Of a stretch of DNA of 55,336 nt, positions 39,987 to 48,740 are shown one piece after another (positions within the stretch are counted from its first letter, which is position 1; the number at the start of each line of letters is the position of its first letter). The stretch is taken from NCBI GenBank assembly GCA_030065055.1, contig JASJDS010000062.1, positions 1-55,336 on the forward strand, in the 5' to 3' direction. The notes beneath the pieces were generated by a model. The model searched no databases and was not told where the DNA came from. It saw nothing but the letters and a program-made list of their open reading frames with translations. Made by a program: the position numbers and the translations under genes. Source of the stretch: Calothrix sp. MO_192.B10. GTDB lineage: Bacteria > Cyanobacteriota > Cyanobacteriia > Cyanobacteriales > Nostocaceae.

Positions 39987-42470
39987 ATGGCAAAGGTAGC
40001 ATTGCTCATTGGTGTGAGTGAGTATAAAGATGGTTTTGCCCGTTTACCAGCCGCTACAAAAGATATAGAGGCTATGCAAGGAGTGTTGGATAACCCAAAA
40101 ATTGGTGACTTTGATTGTATAAAAAAACTTGCCAATCCAGATGTACAGTCAATGCGGGAAGAGATTGAAACTTTGTTTTCAGATTTGCAAAAAGACGATC
40201 TTGTACTGCTTTATTTTTCTGGTCATGGTATCAAGGATGACTACGGTAACCTTTATTTTGCCACTTGTGATACCCGTAAAAACAATAGAGGAGAACTCTT
40301 AACTTCAACAGCGGTGCAAGCTAGTTTTGTGCATAACATTATGGACAAAAGCCGCTCCAAGCGTCAGGTATTGATTCTAGATTGTTGCTTTAGCGGAGCT
40401 TTTGCTAATGGATTGAATGCTAAAAGCGATCGCTTTGTGGATATCAAGAACCAATTGGGTGGAGAGGGAAGAGCTATTCTAACATCTTCAACTTCCACCC
40501 AATACTCTTTTGAAGAGCAAGGATCGGATATCTCAACTTATACCCGCTACATAGTTGAGGGGTTAGAAACTGGTGCAGCAGACAAAGATGAAGATGCTTG
40601 GATTTCTGTTGATGAATTGCATGAATATGCCCGAACTAAGGTTCAAGAAGTTGCTCCAGCAATGAAGCCAGAAATATATGCAATTAAAGAAGGCTACAAA
40701 ATCACACTGGCTCAAGCACCTATTGACGATCCCAAGTTCATATATCGCAAAGAAGTTGAGTATTGGGCAAAAATGGGCGAAGGAGAAATTTCTAGTACCG
40801 GTTATATAACTTTAGAAGAACTCAGGGAAAGATGGAGCCTAACACTGGAAGAAGCTAACCAAATTCAGCTTGAGGTTTTGGAACCTTATGAAATTAATCA
40901 GAAAAAATTACAGCGATATAAAGAAGCTTATTGCAAGGCTGTTGAGCATGAATTTCCACTGAATAATAAAACTCGTAATGGATTAAAGCGTCTCCAGGAA
41001 GTTTTAGGGTTGAGAGATGAAGATATAGCACTAATTGAAGCTTCAATATCTAAATATAAAAAAAATCCTAGTAAATTCCGAAAATGGTTATGGTTGCTAC
41101 TGCCACCAATAGTAGGTAGTATTACAGCCAGTATATTTATGATACGAGATATTAGTTCACAACGTAGTAAATTAGACAGAGAGATGAGTTTAGGAGAAGA
41201 TATTTTATTTAAGCAAGATATAAATTCGTTAGATATAAACTCTAATAAACAAAATGGGATAAAAGAATTTGCAAATAGTAATTTTCAAAGTGCGATCGAT
41301 TTTTTTAAGAAATACTTGCAATATAACCCCGATGATCCAGAAGCATTAATTTATAAAAATAATGCCCTAGCTGCTAAGACAACACCCACACTAAAAATTG
41401 CTGTGAGTGTACCTATTGGTACTAATCCTACCGTTGCTAAAGAAATCTTACGTGGTGTAGCTCAACGTCAAAATGAAATAAATTTAAAAGGTGGAATTAA
41501 TGGCAGGCTATTACAAGTTTTAATTGCTAATGATGATAACGATGCTAAAGATTTAGTTAAAAAAATTGCTCAAAAACTAGTTGCAGATACAGATATTTTG
41601 GCGGTAGTAGGACACAATTCTAGCGATGCTTCAATTGCTGGCAATCTAGTGTATAGTGACACAGAATTAGTAGCAATTACACCTACCAGTGATGCTGCGA
41701 CTGTAAAGGATAGGGGAATATTACATACGATGCCTCCTATCTTTACTTCCGTGGACAAACTAATCAACAATGTCGAAGACCAAGGTTTAACAAAAATTGC
41801 TATTTGTTATGATTCGGGAGCAAAGGCTAGTATAACACTCAAAAGACGCTTTCAAGAATCTATCAAAAGACGTTCCGAAGAATCTATCAGTGGTAAAAAA
41901 ATCACAGATGTTACACCAAATGGAGGTTGTGATTTAGAGAAATTGGATTTAAAGGATAATTTACCTCAAGCTATTACAGCAAGTGAGGTGGAAGCTCTAG
42001 TATTATTGCCTAATGTAAACCATATTGATCGAGCCATAAAAATGGCAAAAGCCGTGAAACAAAAAAGAAAAGATATCATTTTGTTAGGTTCTCCGACAAT
42101 GAACACACCTGAAATACTTAAGGAAAATGGATCTACTTTAAATGGGATGTTAGTCTCAATACCTTGGAATCCAGAGCACCAGTCAGCAAAACTTTTTGTT
42201 GACAATGCTCAAAAACTGTGGAGTAAACAAAACTGGCGTCCAAATTGGCGTACTGCTATGGCATATGATGCCACAGATGCAGTTGTCAAAGGTTTAGAGC
42301 AAGAACAAAACCGCAGCGAACTAAAAAAAATATTTAAGCAGTCAAATTTCTCGATTAATGGGGTTACAGGAATAATAAATTTGCCAAAGGGCGGTGATGG
42401 TTCTCGTGTCACTTTATTGCAAGTTAAAGCGAAACAAACTACGGTATACGAATTTGAGAAGGTAAATTAA
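39987..42470 (+). CDS. transmembrane caspase-like protease fused to a periplasmic-binding-protein sensor
   Basis: 827 residues. Domain order: caspase (peptidase C14, about 1-245) with catalytic H80 in YFSGHG and C134 in LDCCFSG; a helical region (about 250-355: EVEYWAKMGEGEISSTGYITLEELRERW ... LPLNNKTRNGLKRLQEVLGL type); a basic stretch K-Y-K-K-N-P-S-K-F-R-K; one membrane helix (about 366-385, WLWLLLPPIVGSITASIFMI); a single TPR-like unit (about 425-465); and a type-1 periplasmic ligand-binding domain (about 467-827: LKIAVSVPIGTNPTVAKEILRGVAQRQ, VVGHNSSDASIAGNLVY) as in branched-chain amino acid binding proteins. The positive-inside rule puts the protease in the cytoplasm and the sensor outside. 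It looks like a one-protein ligand-triggered orthocaspase receptor, paired with the EACC1-like protein. Confidence 0.9.
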   Translation: MAKVALLIGVSEYKDGFARLPAATKDIEAMQGVLDNPKIGDFDCIKKLANPDVQSMREEIETLFSDLQKDDLVLLYFSGHGIKDDYGNLYFATCDTRKNNRGELLTSTAVQASFVHNIMDKSRSKRQVLILDCCFSGAFANGLNAKSDRFVDIKNQLGGEGRAILTSSTSTQYSFEEQGSDISTYTRYIVEGLETGAADKDEDAWISVDELHEYARTKVQEVAPAMKPEIYAIKEGYKITLAQAPIDDPKFIYRKEVEYWAKMGEGEISSTGYITLEELRERWSLTLEEANQIQLEVLEPYEINQKKLQRYKEAYCKAVEHEFPLNNKTRNGLKRLQEVLGLRDEDIALIEASISKYKKNPSKFRKWLWLLLPPIVGSITASIFMIRDISSQRSKLDREMSLGEDILFKQDINSLDINSNKQNGIKEFANSNFQSAIDFFKKYLQYNPDDPEALIYKNNALAAKTTPTLKIAVSVPIGTNPTVAKEILRGVAQRQNEINLKGGINGRLLQVLIANDDNDAKDLVKKIAQKLVADTDILAVVGHNSSDASIAGNLVYSDTELVAITPTSDAATVKDRGILHTMPPIFTSVDKLINNVEDQGLTKIAICYDSGAKASITLKRRFQESIKRRSEESISGKKITDVTPNGGCDLEKLDLKDNLPQAITASEVEALVLLPNVNHIDRAIKMAKAVKQKRKDIILLGSPTMNTPEILKENGSTLNGMLVSIPWNPEHQSAKLFVDNAQKLWSKQNWRPNWRTAMAYDATDAVVKGLEQEQNRSELKKIFKQSNFSINGVTGIINLPKGGDGSRVTLLQVKAKQTTVYEFEKVN

Positions 42471-42615
42471 CCTGAGTTCGGTGTTAGGAGTTAAAATTAA
42501 GAGCAGTTTGCCTGATAAATTTTTCTGCTAATTCCGAAACCTCCGTGCTTTCAGCAACTTTTTGCTTATCCCAAGGGAAAGGCATCTATAAATAATTCAT
42601 AATTTGTTGCAGTAG

Positions 42616-42671
42616 GGGCACGGCATCCGTAATATATTGGTGTATCGAGTAATCTTGCCTACGCCGTGCCC
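42616..42671. repeat. 56-bp element with GGGCACGGC ends, copy 1
   Basis: Begins GGGCACGGC and ends GCCGTGCCC, exactly 56 bases. Other copies of the same length are 43271-43326 and 48518-48573. Interior: ATCCGTAATATATTGGTGTA then TCGAGTAATCTTGCC. Confidence 0.82.
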
Positions 42672-42863
42672 ATTCTTCCTGATGCTGTATCGTTGGTAAT
42701 ATGATGTCTGTTTGATTAGTTACAAAAAAAATTTTGCAGACTTCTCTGCACCTTTGCGCCTGGAGCGTGAGCTTTTATAATAACTGATATAACCCTCTTT
42801 AATCACTCTCACGCTTATAAAAATCCAAAACCCTTATTCTTAAGGACTTTTATTAATTTAGGC

Positions 42864-42987
42864 GTAGGTTGGGGAGCCACTCTTGTGCGCGGGTTCCCCG
42901 CGTTGAGAGAAGTGGCGTTTGAGGGACGAAACCCAACACCCGAAGAAATTGGTATTGTTGGGTTTCACTCCGTTCTACCCAACCTAC
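42864..42987. repeat. nested inverted repeats (GTAGGTTGGG/CCCAACCTAC) with inserted GC hairpin
   Basis: GTAGGTTGGG (42864-42873) ... ACGAAACCCAACA (42926-42938) is one element of the CCCAAC hairpin family. It is split by a GC-rich hairpin (GCCACTC ... CGCGGG-TT-CCCCGCG ... AAGTGGC, 42875-42916). A second, inverted member (TGTTGGGTTTC ... CCCAACCTAC, 42956-42987) follows, so the whole block forms one larger palindrome. The 1-kb interval 42471-43491 shows only repeats. Confidence 0.75.
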
Positions 42988-43006
42988 ATTAATTTTTCTT
43001 TTTCCA

Positions 43007-43042
43007 GAGTGACAGAACAGGGTTATCCCTTTTCTGTCACTC
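43007..43042. repeat. long hairpin GAGTGACAGAA / TTCTGTCACTC
   Basis: An 11-bp perfect stem continues, after one unpaired base on each side, with AGGG / CCCT around a TTAT loop. No T-tract. A partial relative (AAAGTGACAGGAGAGGGATAAC) is at 43216. It lies inside a chance frame of 84 codons that I do not call as a gene. Confidence 0.6.
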
Positions 43043-43270
43043 TCCGAAAAGTCTTACAATTTATCAATTCTGTGACTCTTGTGTGTCAAGCGATCGCTCA
43101 ATTATTTATGAATAGAATTCCCGTCAGATGGGAAAATGGCAAAATTTTGATTCAAAGCGTCTCAACCCATTGATATCAAGTCTTTTTAAAACTTTCTATT
43201 AATAGGAAAAGCCGGAAAGTGACAGGAGAGGGATAACAACAGACCGATAACAATATCCATAACCGGGAAT

Positions 43271-43326
43271 GGGCACGGCAACAGTAATATATCGGTGTAT
43301 AGAGTAATCTTGTTGATGCCGTGCCC
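43271..43326. repeat. 56-bp element with GGGCACGGC ends, copy 2
   Basis: Same ends and length as copies at 42616 and 48518. Interior AACAGTAATATATCGGTGTA is close to copy 1. It is followed by CCTACGGGACAATTT, as copy 3 is followed by CCTACAGGGGAATTT. Confidence 0.82.
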
Positions 43327-43491
43327 CTACGGGACAATTTATTATTTGGTGTTTCCTAAATACTATCTGGAGCAATCCCCAATTCTTGCAATTTTACCGC
43401 CACACGTTCCTTATTACTTATTACTTATTACTCGCCTCCCTTTCATTGCTAAACTAAGGAATAACCCTTATCAAATGCAAAGGTAGTAAAT

Positions 43492-44235
43492 ATGACCTCT
43501 GCAATCAATCCTCCCAGTGAATTAACTCCATTCCCAGACCATACGCAACTACCAGAGTCTGACGGCACATTTGTGAAAAATTGGCAAGAGCATCCCCAAA
43601 GCATCCTTCTCACTGACTCCATTCAACCAATATTACAACAACGCCATACAGATGGGCATTATTGTATCGGTCAAGATTTAGGTATCTACTGGCGCATGAC
43701 TGACCCTCCAGAACGAGGTGCGGAAGCTCCCGACTGGTTTTATGTCCCCAATGTCCCCCCTACCCTCGAAGGAGTAACAAGGCGTTCCTATGTCCTATGG
43801 CGAGAGCTGATTGCTCCATTAATTGCATTAGAATTTGTCTCTGGGAACGGTGAAGAAGAGCGAGACAAAACCCCTTTTACTGGGAAATTTTGGATTTATG
43901 AACAGGTAATTCGTCCGGCTTTCTATGGCATTTATGAAGTAAGTAAAGCCAGTGTGGAGGTTTATCACCTTGTTGAAGGACAATATCAACTATTACCAGC
44001 AAACGAGCGGGGACATTATCCCATCACTCCTTTGGGAGTTGAATTAGGGATTTGGCAAGGACAATACCAAAATGCAGAATTACCTTGGCTGCGTTGGTGG
44101 GATTTGCAAGGTAATTTGTTGTTAACTGGGGATGAAAGAGCCGAGCAAGAAAGCCAAAGAGCCGAACAAGAACGCCAAAGAGCCGAACGCTTGACTGCTC
44201 AATTACGTGCTTTGGGAATAGAACCGGAAGCTTAA
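43492..44235 (+). CDS. Uma2 family nuclease-like protein (DUF820), short-tail paralogue
   Basis: 247 residues. The Uma2 fold is a restriction-endonuclease-like (PD-(D/E)XK) domain very abundant in cyanobacteria. Here the metal-ligand candidates are the Asp in EAPDWFYVPNVPP and the Glu in LIALEFVSGNGEEERDKTP; the lysine expected later is in ETPF/ DKTPFTGKFW or GKFWIYEQVI. After GNLLLTGDE comes a charged coiled coil of two R-A-E-Q-E-(S/R)-Q heptads and a Leu-rich end (LTAQLRALGIEPEA). It starts at ATG behind AAAGGTAG. It is a tandem duplicate of the next gene, including about 45 bases of leader. The cellular role of Uma2 proteins is not known. Confidence 0.9.
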   Translation: MTSAINPPSELTPFPDHTQLPESDGTFVKNWQEHPQSILLTDSIQPILQQRHTDGHYCIGQDLGIYWRMTDPPERGAEAPDWFYVPNVPPTLEGVTRRSYVLWRELIAPLIALEFVSGNGEEERDKTPFTGKFWIYEQVIRPAFYGIYEVSKASVEVYHLVEGQYQLLPANERGHYPITPLGVELGIWQGQYQNAELPWLRWWDLQGNLLLTGDERAEQESQRAEQERQRAERLTAQLRALGIEPEA

Positions 44236-44293
44236 TTTTTGTCCTAATTGTTAAACTAAAGAACAAACCTTATAAAATGCAAAGGTAGCTACT

Positions 44294-45121
44294 ATGACCT
44301 CTGCAATAGATCCCAGCACAGAGTTAACTCCATTTCCAGACCATACGCAACTACCAGAGTCCGATGGCACATTTGTGAAAAATTTCCAGGAGCATCCCCA
44401 AAGCATCCTTCTCACTGACTCCATTGAACCAATATTACAACAACGCCATACCGATGGGCAGTATTGTATCGGTCAAGATAGTGGGATTTACTGGCGTATT
44501 ACTGAACCCCCAGAGCGAGGTGCGGAGGCTCCTGACTGGTTTTATGTCCCCAATGTACCACCTACGTTAGATGGACAAATTCGACGTTCCTATGTAATAT
44601 GGCGAGAACATATCGCTCCCTTGATTGCATTAGAATTTGTCTCTGGGAACGGTGAAGAAGAACGAGATAAAACCCCTTGGACTGGTAAATTTTGGATTTA
44701 TGAACAGGTAATTCACCCGGCTTTCTATGGCATTTATGAAGTAAGTAAAGCCAGTGTGGAAGTTTATCACCTTGTTGGAGGACAATATCAACTATTACCA
44801 GCAAACGAGCGGGGACATTATCCCATTACTCCCTTGGGAGTTGAATTAGGGATTTGGCAAGGACAATACCAAAATTTGGAATTACCTTGGTTGCGTTGGT
44901 GGGATTTGCAAGGTAATTTGCTCTTAACTGGTGATGAAAGAGCGAAACAAGAACGTCAAAGAGCCGAACAGGAAAGTCAAAGAGCCGAACAAGAGCGTCA
45001 AAGAGCCGAACAGGAAAGTCAAAGAGCCGAGCAAGAGCGTCAAAGAGCTGAACAAGAAAGCCAAAGAGCTGAACACTTGGCTGCTCAATTACGTGCTTTG
45101 GGAGTAGAACCGGAAGTTTGA
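44294..45121 (+). CDS. Uma2 family nuclease-like protein (DUF820), long-tail paralogue
   Basis: 275 residues, roughly 90% identical by eye to the preceding gene over the nuclease-like domain (same APDWFYVPNVPP and LIALEFVSGNG motifs). Its length exceeds the neighbour's by 28 residues, exactly four heptads, all in the C-terminal coiled coil (R-A-E-Q-E-R-Q and R-A-E-Q-E-S-Q alternating). The upstream leader (AAACTAAAGAACAAACCTTA, AAATGCAAAGGTAG) is also duplicated. The pair is head to tail with 58 bases between them. Recent tandem duplication followed by minisatellite slippage is the simplest history. Confidence 0.9.
   Translation: MTSAIDPSTELTPFPDHTQLPESDGTFVKNFQEHPQSILLTDSIEPILQQRHTDGQYCIGQDSGIYWRITEPPERGAEAPDWFYVPNVPPTLDGQIRRSYVIWREHIAPLIALEFVSGNGEEERDKTPWTGKFWIYEQVIHPAFYGIYEVSKASVEVYHLVGGQYQLLPANERGHYPITPLGVELGIWQGQYQNLELPWLRWWDLQGNLLLTGDERAKQERQRAEQESQRAEQERQRAEQESQRAEQERQRAEQESQRAEHLAAQLRALGVEPEV
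44935..45077 (+). repeat. coding minisatellite, 21-bp units in pairs (42-bp period)
   Basis: Units encode R-A-E-Q-E-R-Q and R-A-E-Q-E-S-Q alternately; six complete units here and two in the upstream paralogue (about 44131-44190). The units are nearly identical at DNA level. Confidence 0.9.
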
Positions 45122-45156
45122 TATTCTATATAATCTGGGGATGAGAATACATAACA

Positions 45157-45939
45157 ATGCCAAGATACTTGCAAATATTAGGATTATTTTGGAGTGCTGC
45201 GATCGCATCAGAAATGGAGTATCGCTTTAACTTCCTTTTAGCTACCCTTAGTAGTTTAGGCAATCTTGTGGGTAGTATGTTTGGCTTATTCCTATTTTAC
45301 AGTAAAGGTTACACATTTGCCGGTTGGTCGTGGTCAGAGGCTTTAATAGTGGTGGGAATTTTTACCCTATTGCAAGGCTTTTCCGCAACATTTCTTGTCC
45401 CTAACCTCAATCGCATTGTTCGTCACGTGCAGGAAGGAACCCTGGATTTTATCCTCTTAAAACCCATTCGCAGTCAGTTTTGGCTATCCTGTCATACCGT
45501 TTCCCCCTGGGGATTGCCAGATATAATTTTTGGTAGCATTATTATCGGTTATGCGGGAAGAAAACTCGGTTTAGGCTTGAGTAATTACTTACTAGGTTTA
45601 CCGCCATTATTTTGTGGGTTGGTAATACTCTATAGCCTGTGGTTTATGTTGGGTGCCACTAGTATCTGGTTTGTCAAAATTTATAATGTTACTGAAGTCT
45701 TGCGGGGTTTATTAGAAGCGGGACGTTATCCTATGGTGGCTTATCCTGTGGCTTATCGCTTTTTCTTCACTTTTGTAGTGCCAGTAACTTTTTTAACCAC
45801 TGTACCGACGGAGGCTATATTGGGTAGGGTTCAAACAACTGGTTTGATTGGTGCGGCTTTATTGGCGATAGGACTATTTTTTGTTTCTACGATATTCTGG
45901 CGGTTTGCCTTGAGATTTTATACTAGCGCGTCCAGTTAA
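45157..45939 (+). CDS. ABC-2 type transporter permease
   Basis: 260 residues, six membrane segments. Belongs to the ABC-2 permease family seen as a pair with a second permease and an ATPase in bacteria (FWSAAIASEMEYRFNFLLATLSSLGNLV, then VRHVQEGTLDFILLKPIRSQFWLS, the coupling-region motif, and MVAYPVAYRFFFTFVVPVTFLTTVPTEAILG). The ATPase and second permease are not in this window, so it is an orphan here, with partners elsewhere. The substrate is unknown. It begins 35 bases after the Uma2 gene, so it may be read from the same promoter. A GGAGGCAGAGCCTCC-type repeat follows its stop. Confidence 0.88.
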   Translation: MPRYLQILGLFWSAAIASEMEYRFNFLLATLSSLGNLVGSMFGLFLFYSKGYTFAGWSWSEALIVVGIFTLLQGFSATFLVPNLNRIVRHVQEGTLDFILLKPIRSQFWLSCHTVSPWGLPDIIFGSIIIGYAGRKLGLGLSNYLLGLPPLFCGLVILYSLWFMLGATSIWFVKIYNVTEVLRGLLEAGRYPMVAYPVAYRFFFTFVVPVTFLTTVPTEAILGRVQTTGLIGAALLAIGLFFVSTIFWRFALRFYTSASS

Positions 45940-45967
45940 TGGAATAACTTGCACTAATTCCGATAAC

Positions 45968-46021
45968 AGGAGGCAGAGCCTCCAAAACCTAGCTAGTTAC
46001 CAGGCTGAGCCTGGTAACTAG
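45968..46021. repeat. GGAGGCAGAGCCTCC and CCAGGCTGAGCCTGG palindromes
   Basis: GGAGGC-AGA-GCCTCC (45970-45984) followed by CTAGTTACCAGGC-TGA-GCCTGGTAACTAG (45993-46021), a 13-bp perfect stem. It lies between the convergent ABC-2 permease and RTX genes and could terminate both; relatives are at 38468-38680. Confidence 0.7.
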
Positions 46022-46045
46022 AATCTAGAGCCTCTGACTCTACTT

Positions 46046-48109
46046 TTAGACAAAGTGAATATCAGTATAGTTATAGTTATCAGCGACAATTGCGATGATA
46101 TCAAAACTTGGGAAAGGAATTAACGAAGAAGATTTCAGGCTACTTTCAGCACCAACAGTTGATGCATCGTAAGTGCCACCACTGCCAATTATATCGTTAA
46201 CAACACTATCTACACCTGGATCTACCATAGAGATTTCTGATATCTCACCAGTAGTTAATGTACCACCAGTAGTTAATAAATCGCTGCTAGCTTCTTCATA
46301 TGGAAGAGGGTATGGAACCAAGAAGTTCCTGACAGCAATGAAGTTTCGCCCAAAGAGATAGTTTTGGGATTTGTTAAGTTGAATTTTATCTTGACCAGTC
46401 TCGAAATCAGTAATGAAGGCGAAGTCATTGAGACCATAAAATCCGCCGCCTCCAACATAGTAAGGATTTTTCGTATCTCCAACCACAAACTTGTCTGCAT
46501 CAGCACCTCCAGTGAGGATATCTATCTCAGATAGACCTGGTTTCACACTGGTAGGATCGACACCATTTAGAGTGTCTTTACCACCCAAACCAGAGAGTGA
46601 ATCATTCCCCTTTCCACCTTCGAGGAGGTTATTTTTGTTGTTACCAACAATGCTGTCAGCCTGTGAAGTACCAGTAACATTGACAAAGTTCTGAACTTGG
46701 AATGTCACTGAACCCAGTCCTGGAATACCATTAACAGTCAGACGTTCTTGAGCTAGGTTAACATTTAATGATGTTGTGGTACTCGTACCAGTAGAACCAT
46801 CAATGGCGTTGGCTTTTCCTGCCGCCCCAATAATCTTCTCAATGTTGCTTATTAGATCGGTACCCGCAAAGCCTTTGTTGACAACACCAACAGCCTCTAG
46901 AGTAATTGCTTGACCCAGATTACTATAGTCAGCGGTATCAAATCCAGTACCACCATCTAAAAGATCAAAGCCAGTTCCTGCGATTAAGGAGTCATTTCCA
47001 CCGAGTCCAAGGACTGTATCATTACCTCCTCCACCTTCGAGGACGTTATTTTTGTTGTCACCGATAATTGTGTCGTCTTGTGAAGTACCAGTAACATTAG
47101 CAAAATTCTCAACTTGGAATGTCACTGAACCCAGCCCTGGAATACCATTAACAGTCAGGCGTTCTTGAGCTAAGTTAACATTCAATGATGTTGTGGTACT
47201 CGTACCAGTAGAACCATCAATGGCGTTGGCTTTTCCTGCCGCCCCAATAATCTTCTCCATGTTGAGTATTTGATCTCGACCCAAAAAGCCTTTGTTGACA
47301 ACACCAACAGCCTCTAAAGTAATTGCTTGACCAAGATGACTATAGTCAGCGGTATCGAATCCAGTACCACCATCTAAGACATCAAAGCCAGTTCCTCCAA
47401 TTAAGATATCAGAACCACTACCACCGTCTACAATATCGTTCCCATCGGTGTAGAAAAAGATAGAAGAGGAGAGCTTAGTCTGATTCCCTCCACCAATTAC
47501 ATCATTACCAGCACCACCCAGTACGGTGTCATTTCCACCAAGTCCAAAGACTGTGTCATTACCTCCTCTACCATCGAGGAAGTTATTGTTGTTGTCACCG
47601 ATAATTATGTCACCTTGTTCAGTACCAATGACATTGACAAAGTTCTGCACATTGAATTTCAATGTACCTAGTCCTGGAACACCATTGACAATCAGGCTTT
47701 GTTTGGCGAGGTTAACATTCAATGATGTTGTGGAACTCGTACCAGTAGAACCATCAATGACGTTAGCTTGTCCTACTGCCCCAACAATACTCTCTATCTC
47801 TAACAGTCTATCTGTACCACCCAAAGGACCTTTATTTACAAAACCGCCAGCTTCTAGGGTAATAGCCTGACCTAAATTACTATAGTCTGCGGTATCTACT
47901 CCAGCACCCCCTACAAAAATGTCGTTACCGAAGCTACCGAAAATGCGATCGTCTCCTTCGAGAGCAATAACAAGATCGTCGAAGAGGGTGGTATTGAGCA
48001 AGTCATCAAAGGGAGTACCAACAATTATGTTATAGAAAAGTGATAAACTTTCCGCAGATATCTCTGATGGAGTATATACTGCTAATTCTTCAAGGCTTAG
48101 TGTTTCCAT
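46046..48109 (-). CDS. RTX (hemolysin-type calcium-binding repeat) protein
   Basis: 687 residues. Several blocks of GGxGxDxUx nonapeptides (GGRGGNDTVFGLGGNDTVLGGAGND, GGGGNDTVLGLGGND, GGKGNDSLSGLGGKD) that bind calcium in a parallel beta-roll. Between them lie three copies of a module of about 100 residues (TADYSNLGQAITLEAVGVVNKG ... IDGSTGTSTTTSLNVNLAQERLTVNGIPGLGSVTFQVQNF); the second and third are almost identical also at DNA level. The C-terminal region (KFVVGDTKNPYYVGGGGFYGLNDFAFITDFETGQDKIQL) is common to cyanobacterial RTX proteins. No signal peptide; such proteins leave by type I secretion with a C-terminal signal. No type I secretion genes are in the window. Confidence 0.9.
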   Translation of the reverse strand: METLSLEELAVYTPSEISAESLSLFYNIIVGTPFDDLLNTTLFDDLVIALEGDDRIFGSFGNDIFVGGAGVDTADYSNLGQAITLEAGGFVNKGPLGGTDRLLEIESIVGAVGQANVIDGSTGTSSTTSLNVNLAKQSLIVNGVPGLGTLKFNVQNFVNVIGTEQGDIIIGDNNNNFLDGRGGNDTVFGLGGNDTVLGGAGNDVIGGGNQTKLSSSIFFYTDGNDIVDGGSGSDILIGGTGFDVLDGGTGFDTADYSHLGQAITLEAVGVVNKGFLGRDQILNMEKIIGAAGKANAIDGSTGTSTTTSLNVNLAQERLTVNGIPGLGSVTFQVENFANVTGTSQDDTIIGDNKNNVLEGGGGNDTVLGLGGNDSLIAGTGFDLLDGGTGFDTADYSNLGQAITLEAVGVVNKGFAGTDLISNIEKIIGAAGKANAIDGSTGTSTTTSLNVNLAQERLTVNGIPGLGSVTFQVQNFVNVTGTSQADSIVGNNKNNLLEGGKGNDSLSGLGGKDTLNGVDPTSVKPGLSEIDILTGGADADKFVVGDTKNPYYVGGGGFYGLNDFAFITDFETGQDKIQLNKSQNYLFGRNFIAVRNFLVPYPLPYEEASSDLLTTGGTLTTGEISEISMVDPGVDSVVNDIIGSGGTYDASTVGAESSLKSSSLIPFPSFDIIAIVADNYNYTDIHFV

Positions 48110-48517
48110 GTTTTTATTATTTTTTGTTTGATGACTTGGTTGTTTTATTCAGGAAAAAAAGACGAAAATTTATGTCAAATATCATATTGGTGCGAGTACA
48201 AAAAAATGATGAATCACCCCAATATAACGATGAAAGCGTGTAAATTATAGACAAATTGTCAAAGCGCTATCGCTTTTTTCAAGTAATAGAAATAATGATG
48301 TTGAATTGATTGAGGCTCAATACATTAGTGGATTTACGTCTATAAACAATATAAGCTGACATAGTTGAAATCAACTAGATGCATATTTGTTGATACTGTT
48401 ATTATTTGGTGAAGAAATAATAAAGAATATCTGCTCTGGCTGTTACTTACTTCAATCTAAACCATGTCTACTTTGAAAACCATAGTTTTTGCTTACGAAT
48501 ATTCAATCGGATGAGGT
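48110..48517. other. gene-free interval
   Basis: AT-rich, no gene or clear repeat except scattered short palindromes. The RTX promoter must lie in its first part. Confidence 0.4.
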
Positions 48518-48573
48518 GGGCACGGCATCATTAAGGTTATGACCTATGCAAGAATATTGTAGATGCCGTGCCC
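48518..48573. repeat. 56-bp element with GGGCACGGC ends, copy 3
   Basis: GGGCACGGCATC (48518-48529) and GATGCCGTGCCC (48562-48573), a 12-bp inverted repeat, same total length as the other two copies but a different interior. Followed by CCTACAGGGGAATTT and TTTTTGGTATTTCCTA, shared with copy 2. An ATACATA-TAAA-TATGTAT palindrome occurs at 48666-48683. The rest of the interval to 48740 has no gene. Confidence 0.82.
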
Positions 48574-48740
48574 CTACAGGGGAATTTCCTTTTTGGTATT
48601 TCCTAGAGGGAAAACTCCAGTTCTCAAGATGGATGAGGTTTAATACCAATTCACGTTAATGGTGATACATATAAATATGTATTTGTATCAGGGTTTTTGT
48701 GAAACGGTATAAGACTGCATGATGAGATTTATCGCAGGGT

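Noticed and set aside
42919-43173. 84-codon frame on the plus strand
   Set aside because: It runs through the CCCAAC inverted repeat and the GAGTGACAGAA hairpin and has no recognisable protein pattern.
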